A DNA stretch of 64,000 nucleotides, taken from assembly GCF_014647455.2 (NCBI RefSeq), contig NZ_BMPF01000003.1:1-64000 (forward strand), written 5' to 3'. Shown one piece after another: positions 1 to 7,870 of this stretch. Origin of the DNA: Halarchaeum grantii. GTDB lineage: Archaea; Halobacteriota; Halobacteria; Halobacteriales; Halobacteriaceae. Position numbers and translations under genes: made by a program. How positions within the stretch are numbered: position 1 is the stretch's first letter; each line of letters opens with the position of its first letter. The notes under the pieces were generated by a model, which was not told where the DNA came from, searched no databases, and saw only the letters and a program-made list of their open reading frames with translations.

Positions 1-1
1 C

Positions 2-52
2 CGATACTACGAGGGTATCGAGCTCACCGAGGGAGGTGTCGCAGACCGATGA
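2..52 (+). CDS. 3' end of a truncated gene (window edge)
   Basis: Sixteen codons in frame from base 2 end at TGA 50-52. The residues YYEGIELTEGGVADR resemble the C-terminal wing of a small winged-helix regulator, where an aromatic, a 'LTE' and a glycine turn are common. Too short for a firm family call; the remainder lies outside the window. Confidence 0.35.
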   Translation, partial: RYYEGIELTEGGVADR

Positions 53-416
53 TCGAGTTAGCGAGTCCGCGAATATATCAGCACGATAGATTGAAAGCAG
101 CACAGTCAACGGCTCCTCTCCCGGTCGAGCTAAACTGGGGTGTGAGGCCATGTAAACCGGAGAGATCGAGTATTTGAGGGTCCGTTACAGCAAATCCGAG
201 AAATGGCGTAACACGACAGTGTCGCTCGCAGAATGCTGTACGGCATTTTCACGCCCATAGAGTCGAACGATCCGGAGGTAGAGGAACGATGTTACGGCAA
301 AAGCCAACTAGAATAGGATGGAGGGTACCCGTTGGGAATGGATGGAGGAGCACGAAACCGCTGGGGTGGAGTTGTTCGAACTCTGAGAGTGGTGTGAGTG
401 TGGGAGATGGTCGGCG
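53..416. other. Intergenic stretch upstream of the primase-polymerase gene
   Basis: I see no convincing gene here. The open frames have no family-like features. The stretch is less GC-rich than the next gene and presumably holds its promoter, but I could not place a clear TATA box. Confidence 0.4.
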
Positions 417-1634
417 ATGAGTGACGAGTTCGGGATCGATCTGGACGACCTGCCGGCGGAGCTCTGTGAGCGCGAGCAGTGGGTGGGGTGGTGGGTGGAG
501 GAGCGTGGTGGGAAAGAAACGAAGGTACCGGTGAATGCGGAGACGGGTGGGTTCGGGTCGGCGACGGATGCGGTCACGTGGACCGACGCGACGACCGCGG
601 TCGACGCGGTCGAATCGGGCGAAGCGGATGGGGTCGGGTTCGTCTTCACGGATGACGATCCGCTTGTCGGCGTCGACCTAGACGACTGTCGTGACCCGGA
701 GACGGGCGCGGTTGAGGAGGACGCTCGGGATATCGTTGAGCGGCTGGACTCGTACACGGAGGTGTCGCCGTCGGGAACCGGCTTCCACGTCCTCGTGGAG
801 GGCGAACTACCGGAGGGGCGGAATCGGCGTGGGAGCGTGGAGTGCTACGAGACGGCGCGCTTCTTCACGGTGACCGGCGACCACGTCGACGCGACGCCGA
901 CGCGGATCGCGCGCCGACAGGATGCCCTGCGTGGGATTCATCGCGAGTACGTCCAGCCGGGCGACGAAGACGGGGCGACGGACGACGTCGCGGCGGCGCC
1001 CGTGGAGTCTTCGGGGGACGCGACGCCGATGAGTGACGTCGACCTCGAGGACGAGGAGTTGCTGGAGAAGGCGATGGCGGCGTCGAACGGCGGGAAGTTC
1101 AAGCGGCTGTGGAACGGCCGCTTTGGGGGGTACGATAGCCAGTCGGAGGCGGATATGGCGTTCTGCTGTCTGCTCGCGTTCTGGACGGGGGGCGACCAGG
1201 CGCAGATGGATCGGCTCTTCCGCGAGTCGGGGTTGCTGCGTGAGAAGTGGGACGAAGTCCACTATGCGGACGGCTCGGCGTATGGGGAGAAGACGATCGA
1301 GCGTGCTGTCCAACAGACGTCCGAGTTCTACGACCCCGGGACGTCGCAGACTGCGGACGACGTGGAAGCGGACGGGCAGGGCGCGGCGTCACGTGCTGAT
1401 CGTGGGGAGGCGTATCTCAGAGAGAAGAATCGCGTGTTGGCAGATCGTGTCGAGACGCTCGAAGCGACACTCGAGGAGAAAAACGACCGGATTGAGGAGT
1501 TGGAGGCAACGGTTGAACGCCTCAAGAGCGAACTTGATGCGGTAGAGCCGGAGACAGATACAGGGACCGAGCGCGGTGACGAGTCGGAGTCGTCCGTGTG
1601 GGGTCGAACAAAGGGCTGGTTTGAGTCGGATTGA
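417..1634 (+). CDS. Primase-polymerase-like replication protein (NrS-1 type)
   Basis: This 405-residue protein has the layout of phage and plasmid primase-polymerases. The N-terminal half carries the acidic metal-binding motif GVDLDD (residues 85-90), the SPSGTGFH motif (117-124), usual for the SGxGxH nucleotide-binding histidine, and YETARFFTVTG (144-154). Residues about 210-300 resemble the helix-bundle domain that follows the PrimPol domain in NrS-1-type polymerases. A charged coiled coil (about 335-375) ends the protein. No helicase domain is present. With the OB-fold and Orc1/Cdc6 genes downstream it suggests a mobile replicon. A fragment of a second copy lies on the minus strand near 37.8 kb. 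Family assignment is from motifs only. Confidence 0.78.
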   Translation: MSDEFGIDLDDLPAELCEREQWVGWWVEERGGKETKVPVNAETGGFGSATDAVTWTDATTAVDAVESGEADGVGFVFTDDDPLVGVDLDDCRDPETGAVEEDARDIVERLDSYTEVSPSGTGFHVLVEGELPEGRNRRGSVECYETARFFTVTGDHVDATPTRIARRQDALRGIHREYVQPGDEDGATDDVAAAPVESSGDATPMSDVDLEDEELLEKAMAASNGGKFKRLWNGRFGGYDSQSEADMAFCCLLAFWTGGDQAQMDRLFRESGLLREKWDEVHYADGSAYGEKTIERAVQQTSEFYDPGTSQTADDVEADGQGAASRADRGEAYLREKNRVLADRVETLEATLEEKNDRIEELEATVERLKSELDAVEPETDTGTERGDESESSVWGRTKGWFESD

Positions 1635-1641
1635 CGACGGT

Positions 1642-1830
1642 CTACTCGGAGTCCTTATTGAGGGCTGCCTCGGTGCTACTCTGACCCCGGTTCCACCAGT
1701 ACGCCTCGGCATCGTAGTCCTCGGAGTCACCGTCGATGTCGGCCGCGGGATCCCGGCAGATCTTTGCGCGCTGTTTCTGGATCTCCTCGTGGACCGCCTC
1801 AAGTTCGTCGCCAACCGTGGGTGCTCAAGA
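1642..1830 (-). pseudogene. C-terminal remnant of an unknown acidic protein
   Basis: On the minus strand a frame ending at TAG (1644-1642) reads as an acidic, coding-like C-terminus: a charged helix (ELEAVHEEIQKQRAK) followed by DIDGDSEDYDAEAYWW. No start codon is visible upstream before the Fic gene region, so the 5' part appears lost. I do not recognise the family. It is tail to tail with the primase-polymerase gene. Confidence 0.4.
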
Positions 1831-1854
1831 GGGCGGGGGGAGAACTGCCACGTG

Positions 1855-2355
1855 ATGGGGTTTGCCGACCCGGCATCGCAACCACGGATCACCGATCTTT
1901 CGGGCATCGACCCGATCGACTTCAAAATTCAGAATACACAATTCCTTCAGAGCGATGCGGAGTACGAACAGACCGGTGCAGAACAGTTCGATGTGCTCAG
2001 GCATCGGATCTGGGTGACGCGAAATGGGGATGTTCAACGCGTACTCGACGAGTTCCCACGAGACGCACCGTTGTACGAGCAGTGCGCTGGCTGGATACAT
2101 GCAATCGCTGGAAAGCACTTCTTTCCAGACGCGAACCATCGGACAGCACTCGTCTTGCTCCGTGAGCTTCTGCGTCAGAACGATTTCTCGCCGGGACGGT
2201 GGCCAGCGTCCGTCTCCCGAGAGACCGTCCTGCGCTCCCATCGAGTACGTCGACAGCTCCCCCCGGTCCGGCTAGATACGCTCTATCGGCATGATCGTCT
2301 CTTCCTCGTCTGGCTCCTCTACTTCAGAATCGTCCTGCGAAACCCAGCTCGATGA
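1855..2355 (+). CDS. Fic/Doc-family protein (putative AMP transferase or toxin)
   Basis: A 166-residue protein carries a Fic-type active-site loop, HFFPDANHRT (from residue 88), a variant of HPFxDGNxRT; the catalytic histidine and the arginine are kept, but the usual DG is DA. Fic and Doc proteins transfer AMP or phosphate to target proteins and often act as toxins. ATG 1855 is the chosen start; GTG 1852 is in frame just before it. No inhibitory motif (S/T)xxxE(G/N) is evident. The gene may belong to a toxin-antitoxin pair, but no clear antitoxin precedes it. A short convergent frame at 2377-2475 is a possible neighbour partner. Confidence 0.7.
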   Translation: MGFADPASQPRITDLSGIDPIDFKIQNTQFLQSDAEYEQTGAEQFDVLRHRIWVTRNGDVQRVLDEFPRDAPLYEQCAGWIHAIAGKHFFPDANHRTALVLLRELLRQNDFSPGRWPASVSRETVLRSHRVRRQLPPVRLDTLYRHDRLFLVWLLYFRIVLRNPAR

Positions 2356-2376
2356 TGTGGTATCCGTCAGATGGAG

Positions 2377-2475
2377 TTACTCCTCATCATCCTCGGGTGT
2401 CGCTGCAAACGCCTCGTATAGGTCTTCATTTTCCGCCACATCACGATTCATGCGGCGTTGGGCGTCTTCGTGCAT
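2377..2475 (-). CDS. Small acidic protein or gene remnant, convergent with Fic gene
   Basis: The minus strand encodes a 32-residue acidic peptide beginning MHEDAQRRMNRD and ending PEDDEE before TAA. The frame stays open upstream to about 2550, giving TIDPRKTKFTNGVGNYTM ahead of the ATG; this extension also looks coding but lacks a normal start. It could be a small regulator or the 3' end of a decayed gene. Family unknown. Confidence 0.35.
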   Translation of the reverse strand: MHEDAQRRMNRDVAENEDLYEAFAATPEDDEE

Positions 2476-2763
2476 CGTATAGTTCCCTACTCCGTTCGTG
2501 AATTTAGTCTTTCGGGGATCAATGGTACGCGTGCACTTGTGGTCAGTCAGTCACTTCGACGGCTACGATGACGACGAGGAGGGAAGGGGCACGGCTGAGC
2601 ACGGCGTGTCGCCGCGACAGCGCCTACGACGCTGCACTACCAATCCGTTAGGGAGTTGCTGCCGGCGATTCGGATCAGATATTCACGGTGGGTTGTCTCC
2701 GCTGGTCGTGTTTGTCGCCCCCATGAGGGGTAGAGGGGCCGAGGCGTGGTCCCTCGAGCAACC

Positions 2764-3186
2764 ATGCACGAACACGACGAGCGACGCGATCGGCAGCGTC
2801 TCGAAGCGGAACTGGAGACTGAGCAGCGCCCGCGAGCACCACTACAACTCCGCGTGCCGAACGATGTCGGGGAGTTCGCAATTCGGCGGTTCGTCGAAGG
2901 CGTCATTTCGACGCTGAAACGCTCGCCAGTCGGCGTCGAGTACACGTCGACGACGCTTCTTGGCGTGAAGCGTACGCAGTACAGTGCGCACGGAGATGGG
3001 ACGATGTTCCAGAAGCGGATGCACGACCCACGACTCGGGTGGCGGGAGACGTCCGTCCGCCAGATCCCCGTCCAAGACGACCTCGTTGAACGACTCACGC
3101 TCGATCGGCCTATCGAGGACGGCCAGTGGGCGCGACGGCGTGACCACTGTCAGGTTCGCCCTGTCGATGTCCTCCGGAATCGCTAG
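2764..3186 (+). CDS. Conserved-looking hypothetical protein
   Basis: A 140-residue basic-acidic mixed protein starts at ATG 2764 (MHEHDERRDRQRLEAELE). An N-terminal charged helix is followed by a mixed alpha/beta stretch with IRRFVEGVISTLKRS and a GVKRTQYS segment. It has no catalytic motif that I recognise, no membrane segment and no zinc ligands. GTG 2746 is an alternative start. Codon use looks haloarchaeal. Position between replication genes and a nuclease-like gene suggests an accessory element protein. Confidence 0.5.
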   Translation: MHEHDERRDRQRLEAELETEQRPRAPLQLRVPNDVGEFAIRRFVEGVISTLKRSPVGVEYTSTTLLGVKRTQYSAHGDGTMFQKRMHDPRLGWRETSVRQIPVQDDLVERLTLDRPIEDGQWARRRDHCQVRPVDVLRNR

Positions 3187-3194
3187 ACGGATTT

Positions 3195-3237
3195 TTTAAC
3201 CAACAAGCTACGGACTATCGCCGAAGTGTTGGTTAAA
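3195..3237. repeat. Palindromic element, copy 1 (TTAACCAACA / TGTTGGTTAA)
   Basis: Perfect inverted arms TTTAACCAACA (3195-3205) and TGTTGGTTAAA (3227-3237) flank a 21-base spacer. The same arms with a 22-base spacer recur at 35412-35453 and 39076-39117. The site lies directly after the stop of the preceding gene and upstream of the gene at 3325, so it could be an operator, a terminator hairpin or the end of a mobile element. Confidence 0.7.
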
Positions 3238-3324
3238 GGCGAAAGCTGCGCGGAAGATGTCGTCGTTGGTGGGAAGGTTCACAAGCGATACAGTCATACA
3301 CTTGTTTACGACCTTCAAGACCCA

Positions 3325-3585
3325 ATGACGCGATTCTCTGATCCATCCGACCCACGACCACCATTCCCGGAGTGGGTGCAGGAGGCCTACCAGATTCTCC
3401 GCGACGCTGCCGATGGCGCACAGAGCGACTTCACCTACGAGGAGGCTTACGCGCTCCTCGATGAGGCCGACACGTTCTCAGCCGAACACAGCGATAGTGA
3501 GTACGCCGTCGAGCGCCTGCTGAATCGTGGCGATCTCTACGAAGCCAACGGTACGCTCCGCGTCACCGAAACCACACTCGAGTGA
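3325..3585 (+). CDS. Small hypothetical protein
   Basis: The 86-residue acidic protein starts at ATG 3325 (MTRFSDPSDPRPP). Its middle is helical and ends in a stretch (YAVERLLNRGDLYEANGTLRVT) that resembles the recognition end and wing of a small helical bundle, perhaps a degenerate winged helix. Upstream in-frame codons reach into the palindrome, so the ATG start is preferred. Family not recognised. Confidence 0.55.
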   Translation: MTRFSDPSDPRPPFPEWVQEAYQILRDAADGAQSDFTYEEAYALLDEADTFSAEHSDSEYAVERLLNRGDLYEANGTLRVTETTLE

Positions 3586-3661
3586 GTGAAGCCTGGCGGC
3601 CGGTCGACTCAAATGGCCGTCGCGACGGGTTTTATCGGGCCGCTGTTCATTGATTGCGAGT

Positions 3662-4207
3662 ATGGTCGTCGTCGAAGAGGTCACCAAACTGAGCGAGCGC
3701 CGTACTCAAACCTCGTCCGAGGCGTTTCCGGATGAGTCGCTGGCGTCGATTCAGGCGGCCGTCGAAGCCGTCCCGATTAGCGTCTTCGACGGCTCGACGA
3801 AGCACACGGAGGTCGGCAGGTTCGATGCTGTAATCGCTGACGCGCTCTCGCAGTACGAGTACGAAGGGGACGCCGCCGGCGGCTACAACCCGAACTGTAA
3901 GCTCTGGTCGCATCAGGGGTTTAACTACAGCGTGGACCTCTACGACGCCAACGCTCGCATCGCCATCGAGGTTGAGAAGAGCGAGCGAAAGAACGTCAGC
4001 GACGACCTCCTCAAGTTCCAGAAGGGGTACCGCACCCAGAAGGACGGCCGGCCGAAGATCGAGTTCGGCTGTCTGGTGGTGCCGGTGAACTACCTTGGCC
4101 GGCATAACCTCTACCGGCACAGCCTGACCAAACTCGACTTCATGAAGGGCGTCCTGTTCATCGACGACGTCGCCGTCATCGGCTATCGCGACCCCCGACC
4201 GGACTGA
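3662..4207 (+). CDS. Predicted PD-(D/E)xK-type nuclease, BglII/BstYI-like
   Basis: The 181-residue protein has the sequence DLYDANARIAIEVEKSE in its centre, an acidic residue followed by a hydrophobic strand and ExEK, which fits the metal-binding core of PD-(D/E)xK endonucleases. The strand FGCLVVPVNY further on fits the next core strand. Restriction enzymes of the BglII/BstYI type have a similar layout, but no partner methyltransferase is adjacent. ATG 3662 is chosen over the upstream ATG at 3650. It may be a solitary defence nuclease. Family call is tentative. Confidence 0.5.
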   Translation: MVVVEEVTKLSERRTQTSSEAFPDESLASIQAAVEAVPISVFDGSTKHTEVGRFDAVIADALSQYEYEGDAAGGYNPNCKLWSHQGFNYSVDLYDANARIAIEVEKSERKNVSDDLLKFQKGYRTQKDGRPKIEFGCLVVPVNYLGRHNLYRHSLTKLDFMKGVLFIDDVAVIGYRDPRPD

Positions 4208-4336
4208 CGCTGTTCCTCCTGACTGTTTGTCGGCGTCCCCAGAACGCTCCGCGTTCTGGTGTGCGCACGAGAACGCTGTTTCTCGTGCACGCCGGGAGGC
4301 GTGCAGCGCGCGACAGCGTGCGCGGCGTGACTCACT

Positions 4337-4627
4337 ATGCCTGGTCCCGATCCTCACGACGACACGAGTAGCGACCACGAACAGTTCGAGAAGGAACAGC
4401 TCGCACAGGACCGCGACGCCGCCAGCGTCGACACGGCGGACGTCGACGACGCGACGGCCCAACGTCTGGTTAATGACCTCGCCGACGCGGACGTCGTCAC
4501 TCCGGTTTCCGAGGACCACGTTCTGGTTCACGAGCCGAGCGGTGCCGCATTCGACTCTTCGACGCAGCTGGCCGTCTTCCACAGTGGTTGGGCGGCCGGC
4601 CGCGACGCCGAGGTGGAGGGCGAATGA
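4337..4627 (+). CDS. Small acidic hypothetical protein
   Basis: A 96-residue, very acidic protein (MPGPDPHDDTSSDHEQFE at the start). The C-terminal part, about residues 45-90, looks folded (LVNDLADADVVTPVSEDHVLVHEPSG). Its stop overlaps the ATG of the zinc-finger gene by 4 nt (ATGA at 4624-4627), so the two are translationally coupled. I do not recognise the family. Confidence 0.6.
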   Translation: MPGPDPHDDTSSDHEQFEKEQLAQDRDAASVDTADVDDATAQRLVNDLADADVVTPVSEDHVLVHEPSGAAFDSSTQLAVFHSGWAAGRDAEVEGE

Positions 4628-4962
4628 TGCAGCAAACGCTCGTCGGCTGTGCGTTCTGCGACGCCCCGCCCGGCACCGAGACTGGTGAGGCCCACACCTG
4701 GGGACAGGACGAGCGGGTCACCCACCCGATCTGTGTCGACTGTGCGATTCAGACGGAGCCGGATCCCGACGAGCACGATCACGTCGCCTGTGACGGCTGT
4801 GGGCTGGTGGTCGACACGCTCGCTGCCCTCACGCGGTTCCGGGTGGAACTCGGGCATCTGGAAGGCCCGTTGCAGTTGTGCGCCCGCTGTAGTCCGGGCG
4901 GGCTCGCGACGTACTGGACGCGTGACCTCAAGGAGCACCTCGTCGCGAGGCCGGCGGAGTGA
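4624..4962 (+). CDS. Zinc-finger protein with four CxxC knuckles
   Basis: The 112-residue protein contains four Cys pairs (CAFC, CVDC, CDGC, CARC), enough for two zinc sites. The ATG at 4624 overlaps the stop of the preceding gene. Such small multi-knuckle proteins are frequent in haloarchaeal plasmids and viruses; a nucleic-acid or protein-binding role is inferred, not shown. It precedes the winged-helix/PIN pair in the same direction. Confidence 0.65.
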   Translation: MMQQTLVGCAFCDAPPGTETGEAHTWGQDERVTHPICVDCAIQTEPDPDEHDHVACDGCGLVVDTLAALTRFRVELGHLEGPLQLCARCSPGGLATYWTRDLKEHLVARPAE

Positions 4963-5012
4963 CCCAAACACTCTTTACTGTTTTCGCTGTAATCTGTAAT
5001 CAAGAACGAACC

Positions 5013-5615
5013 ATGTCACGCACTTCAAACCGGGCCGACGGCGACATTGTTCGCGACTTCCTCTCGGTCGCGGCCCTCCTCGAGGAGCCACAACTGGCTC
5101 AGCTGTACGCGTACCTCGCTCGGGAGAGCGAGGCGACGGTCCAGGACGCGATGGACGACCTCGAACTTGCCCAGGGGACCGCCTACAGCTACGTCAACCG
5201 GCTCGTCGACGCCGGTGTCGTCGACGTCACCGACGACGGGCAGCCCCGTCGGTACGCCGCCCGCCCGATCGACCTGACCGTGACGACGGCTGCTGGTGAC
5301 CGCGAGTACACGATCACGCCGGCGCTCATCGACGCCGTCGGCCGTCGCGAGACGAATGCGGACATCGATACCTACATCGACCGCCACGGCGTCGCCGGGC
5401 TCGCAACGGCGCTCACCTACGCCGTCGCTCGGGAGCGCGGCGAAGTGACCCACCGGCTGATGGCCGAGGACCTGGACATCTCGCCGCTGGCCGCGGAGAT
5501 GATTCTGCAGGCGCTCCACCCCGTCGTCCACGAGCACTACGACATCGAGGAGGGAGGGGCATCTCTAGATGAGGTGAACGTCGGCGACGGCGACGACGAC
5601 ACTAGCGACGCGTGA
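5013..5615 (+). CDS. Winged-helix regulator paired with PIN protein
   Basis: The 200-residue protein has an N-terminal helix-turn-helix (about residues 20-75: LYAYLARESEATVQDAMDD, then AQGTAYSYVNRLVDAGVV and a basic wing DDGQPRRYAA). The rest is a helical domain ending in an acidic tail. ATG 5013 lies behind a T-rich stretch containing the tandem CTGTAATCTGTAATC (4988-5002), a plausible self-operator. The stop overlaps the GTG of the PIN gene by 4 nt, so it is the likely antitoxin or repressor of that gene. Confidence 0.72.
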   Translation: MSRTSNRADGDIVRDFLSVAALLEEPQLAQLYAYLARESEATVQDAMDDLELAQGTAYSYVNRLVDAGVVDVTDDGQPRRYAARPIDLTVTTAAGDREYTITPALIDAVGRRETNADIDTYIDRHGVAGLATALTYAVARERGEVTHRLMAEDLDISPLAAEMILQALHPVVHEHYDIEEGGASLDEVNVGDGDDDTSDA

Positions 5616-6121
5616 GCCGGCTCCACATCGCCGACACCGGCCTGTTCGTCGCGATGGGACAGCCGTCGAACAGTCGGTACCAGGCCGTTCGGCGGTTCGC
5701 CCGCCGGAACGGCATCACCTTCGTCCTCCCTGAACGAGTGTACGAGGAGCTGACCGTCGACAATCCGGACGTCGAGGACGTGCCAGTTGACACCGCGATC
5801 GACGAGGGCTGGGCGACGGTTGCGGCGCCGCTCGAGTTCTCCGAGCCTATCGTCTCTCGGGTGATGGACGGGCTCCAGCGGTACATCGCGAACGCCGACG
5901 ACCGGCCCGCCGACGAAGTAGAGCGTGCCGACGCCGCCCTCGCTGCGCTGGCTGCCCAGCATCTCAGTGCGGGGACCGCGACCGAGGTCTACATCTACAC
6001 GACGGATATCGCGGCCGGCGAGGGGGCCGAGACCGTGCTCGCGAGCGAGGGCTATGGGGATTCAGTGACATTCGTCAACGGCTTCCGGGTCATCGAGGAC
6101 CTGGTCGCCGGCGACAGCTGA
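5612..6121 (+). CDS. PIN-like domain protein, putative RNase toxin
   Basis: The 169-residue product starts at GTG 5612 inside the stop of the upstream regulator. It begins with a beta strand and an early aspartate (LHIADTGLFVAMG), keeps acidic residues in the middle (VERADAALAALA) and ends with strands containing TTDIAAGEGA, the layout of PIN nucleases (acidic residues at strand ends). PIN toxins cleave RNA. It is divergent from classical VapC, so activity is inferred. With the preceding winged-helix gene it forms a toxin-antitoxin-like pair. Confidence 0.62.
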   Translation: MSRLHIADTGLFVAMGQPSNSRYQAVRRFARRNGITFVLPERVYEELTVDNPDVEDVPVDTAIDEGWATVAAPLEFSEPIVSRVMDGLQRYIANADDRPADEVERADAALAALAAQHLSAGTATEVYIYTTDIAAGEGAETVLASEGYGDSVTFVNGFRVIEDLVAGDS

Positions 6122-6530
6122 CTGATTGCTAGTCTGATTCGGTGGGAGAGGACATTTGAAAGCCCTCGGCCGCTCGACGTCCCGCGACCGCCGCTGCGCG
6201 CCTCGTGCCTGCGGTGCTTGCGGGGTCGGGGGACGACCGAGCCGCCCTCGCCCTTTCTGAGTCCGCCAACTGTTGATTGCCCATCGAGCGACGTGACCGG
6301 CTGGACAGGTGTGTCCGTGACGGCCCGCCCCGCTCGCCGCTGCCGCCCTCCGCGTCGCTCGCGACCGACCATTCCGGGCGTGCGGGCGCTCTCCGCACCG
6401 CCTGCGCCCGTTCCGGGCTAAAGTGGATGTGCCCTCGGCGCCAGCGCTTCTCCCGTTCGGGTCCTGCGGACCTCGGCTTCGCCGACCGCGACGGACGTGG
6501 TTGCGTCGCGGCGAACGGGGAATGCGCTGG

Positions 6531-6688
6531 GCGCTCGCTCCGGGCGGGTCGGCGCGCGGTGCTGGATGAGTACTCCGTCGAGGGCGCGCTCTCGCTCGCG
6601 CCCCAAGGGGCGCTCGCTCCGGGCGGGTCGGCGCGCGGTGCTGGATGAGTACTCCGTCGAGGGCGCGCTCTCGCTCGCGCCCCAAGGG
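6531..6688. repeat. Two tandem copies of a 79-bp unit
   Basis: Bases 6531-6609 and 6610-6688 are identical as read by eye, and the first bases of a third copy follow (from 6689) before the sequence diverges. Each unit includes GCGCTCGCTCC and a TGGATGAGTACTCC segment. The exactness implies a recent duplication. Confidence 0.85.
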
Positions 6689-6718
6689 GCGCTCGCGAAG
6701 GCGCGAGCGAGAGCGCGC
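6663..6718. repeat. Perfect 19-bp inverted repeat (hairpin)
   Basis: The arm GCGCGCTCTCGCTCGCGCC (6663-6681) is matched by its exact reverse complement at 6700-6718 across an 18-base spacer. The left arm also occurs once in the preceding tandem copy. It could stall or structure transcripts ahead of the OB-fold gene. Confidence 0.8.
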
Positions 6719-6804
6719 AGAGTCCTGTCGGTCGTCGGTAGTGAGGAAACCGCGATGTAGGAGCATCGCGGCGTCGGCGCGTGAGCGCCTTCAGGAAAAC
6801 GACA

Positions 6805-7698
6805 ATGCCCAGTAATAGTTCGAGTCAGAAGATCGTTCCGGTGGATGCACAGGCATTCGAAGATGGCGAGCGTGAGACGGTCGACGACGACGGCTTCACG
6901 GTCGTGGCGGAGACGCCGACGTTCCAGGCCACGGTCAAAGAGGAGACGCAGGCGAAGGTGGATGCGAACCACCCGGAGGGAATCGCGGACGCGAATCAAG
7001 AGCGGATTCCCGGTGTGACGCTCGCGCAGGAGGAACGCATCAAGGCGCGTGAAGCGGAGTTGGGGCGGATCAGCGCACAGGCGGAACTCGGCGAGCAGGA
7101 GGGCCGTGCCAGGCGGACGCGCGACATCGCAGCGGCGCGGAGCGCCGAGTGGAGCAGGGAGTTCGAGCGGCGGGCGGCGAGCGTGGATCGGGCGTTGAGT
7201 CCCGACCACGACCCACGCGAGATGCTCTCGCAGGACGAACTCGGGATGGTGAACGAGCAGGCGGCCAGAGTGGCGGGCGACCTCGATGGCTGGTCGCGGG
7301 CGGCGATCAGTCGGCGAATCGCGCAGGCGGTGCTCGACGGCGCGGACGTCCCCACGGCCGTCCTCGACGTGAAACAGGCGCTTGACGCCGCGCCTGGACA
7401 GGTCATTCCCATCAGTCGGGTCGAAGACGTCGACCGTGGCGAGGTGAGCATCGACGGTTCGGTCACCCAGCTGTGGGAGCCGAGTTCCGCAAAGATCGCT
7501 CAAGTCGGGTTGCTCGAGGACGAGACGGGACGGATCAAGTTCACCAGTTGGGAGAAGAGCGGGATGCGCGAGGTTGCTGAAGGCGAGCGCGTGCGTGTTC
7601 GAGGTGCCTCGAAGAACTGGTACCAAGGCCGGGTGTCCATCGCGTTCACCGGCTGGACCCACCTCCACTTCCCTGAGCGCGGGCGCTACTGGGAGTAG
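6805..7698 (+). CDS. RPA-like single-stranded DNA-binding protein (OB fold)
   Basis: The 297-residue protein has a long charged helical N-terminal half and a C-terminal OB fold (about 195-285), with the strand pattern PISRVEDVDRGEVSIDG, VGLLEDETGRIKFTSW and GERVRVRGAS typical of archaeal replication protein A. It would coat ssDNA during replication or repair. ATG 6805 is preferred; GTG 6781 is an alternative start 8 codons earlier. Company with the primase-polymerase and Orc1/Cdc6 supports a replicon role. Zinc ligands of larger RPAs are absent. Confidence 0.75.
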   Translation: MPSNSSSQKIVPVDAQAFEDGERETVDDDGFTVVAETPTFQATVKEETQAKVDANHPEGIADANQERIPGVTLAQEERIKAREAELGRISAQAELGEQEGRARRTRDIAAARSAEWSREFERRAASVDRALSPDHDPREMLSQDELGMVNEQAARVAGDLDGWSRAAISRRIAQAVLDGADVPTAVLDVKQALDAAPGQVIPISRVEDVDRGEVSIDGSVTQLWEPSSAKIAQVGLLEDETGRIKFTSWEKSGMREVAEGERVRVRGASKNWYQGRVSIAFTGWTHLHFPERGRYWE

Positions 7699-7817
7699 GA
7701 CGACCATCGCAGGCTCTTTTCTTTTTGTTTGCCGGACCAGACCCAGGCCCCACCGCCCCACCCTCCGCTCCGTGCTCGCTCCCACAGGTCGCTGCGCGCG
7801 CAGCCACAACCTTGACG

Positions 7818-7853
7818 GGTTTATTCCGTCTGTAAGAAGGTTTATTCCGTCTG
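7818..7853. promoter_or_regulatory. Direct-repeat operator candidate upstream of module 1
   Basis: The 15-mer GGTTTATTCCGTCTG occurs at 7818-7832 and again at 7839-7853, a spacing of 21 bases or two helical turns, 18 bases before ATG 7871. This is a likely binding site for the winged-helix protein encoded immediately downstream. Confidence 0.65.
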
Positions 7854-7870
7854 GGTGCGTGAGATCGTGT

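Larger units (their letters stand above)
6122..6804. other. GC-rich intergenic region with tandem repeat and hairpin
   Basis: No convincing gene is present. The region is extremely GC-rich and carries a 79-bp tandem duplication and a perfect 19-bp hairpin, annotated separately. Long open frames here are a product of base composition. Confidence 0.5.

Noticed and set aside
6122-6780. Possible CRISPR-like or satellite array at the tandem repeat
   Set aside because: Only two units with no spacers between them; it is a tandem duplication, not an array.
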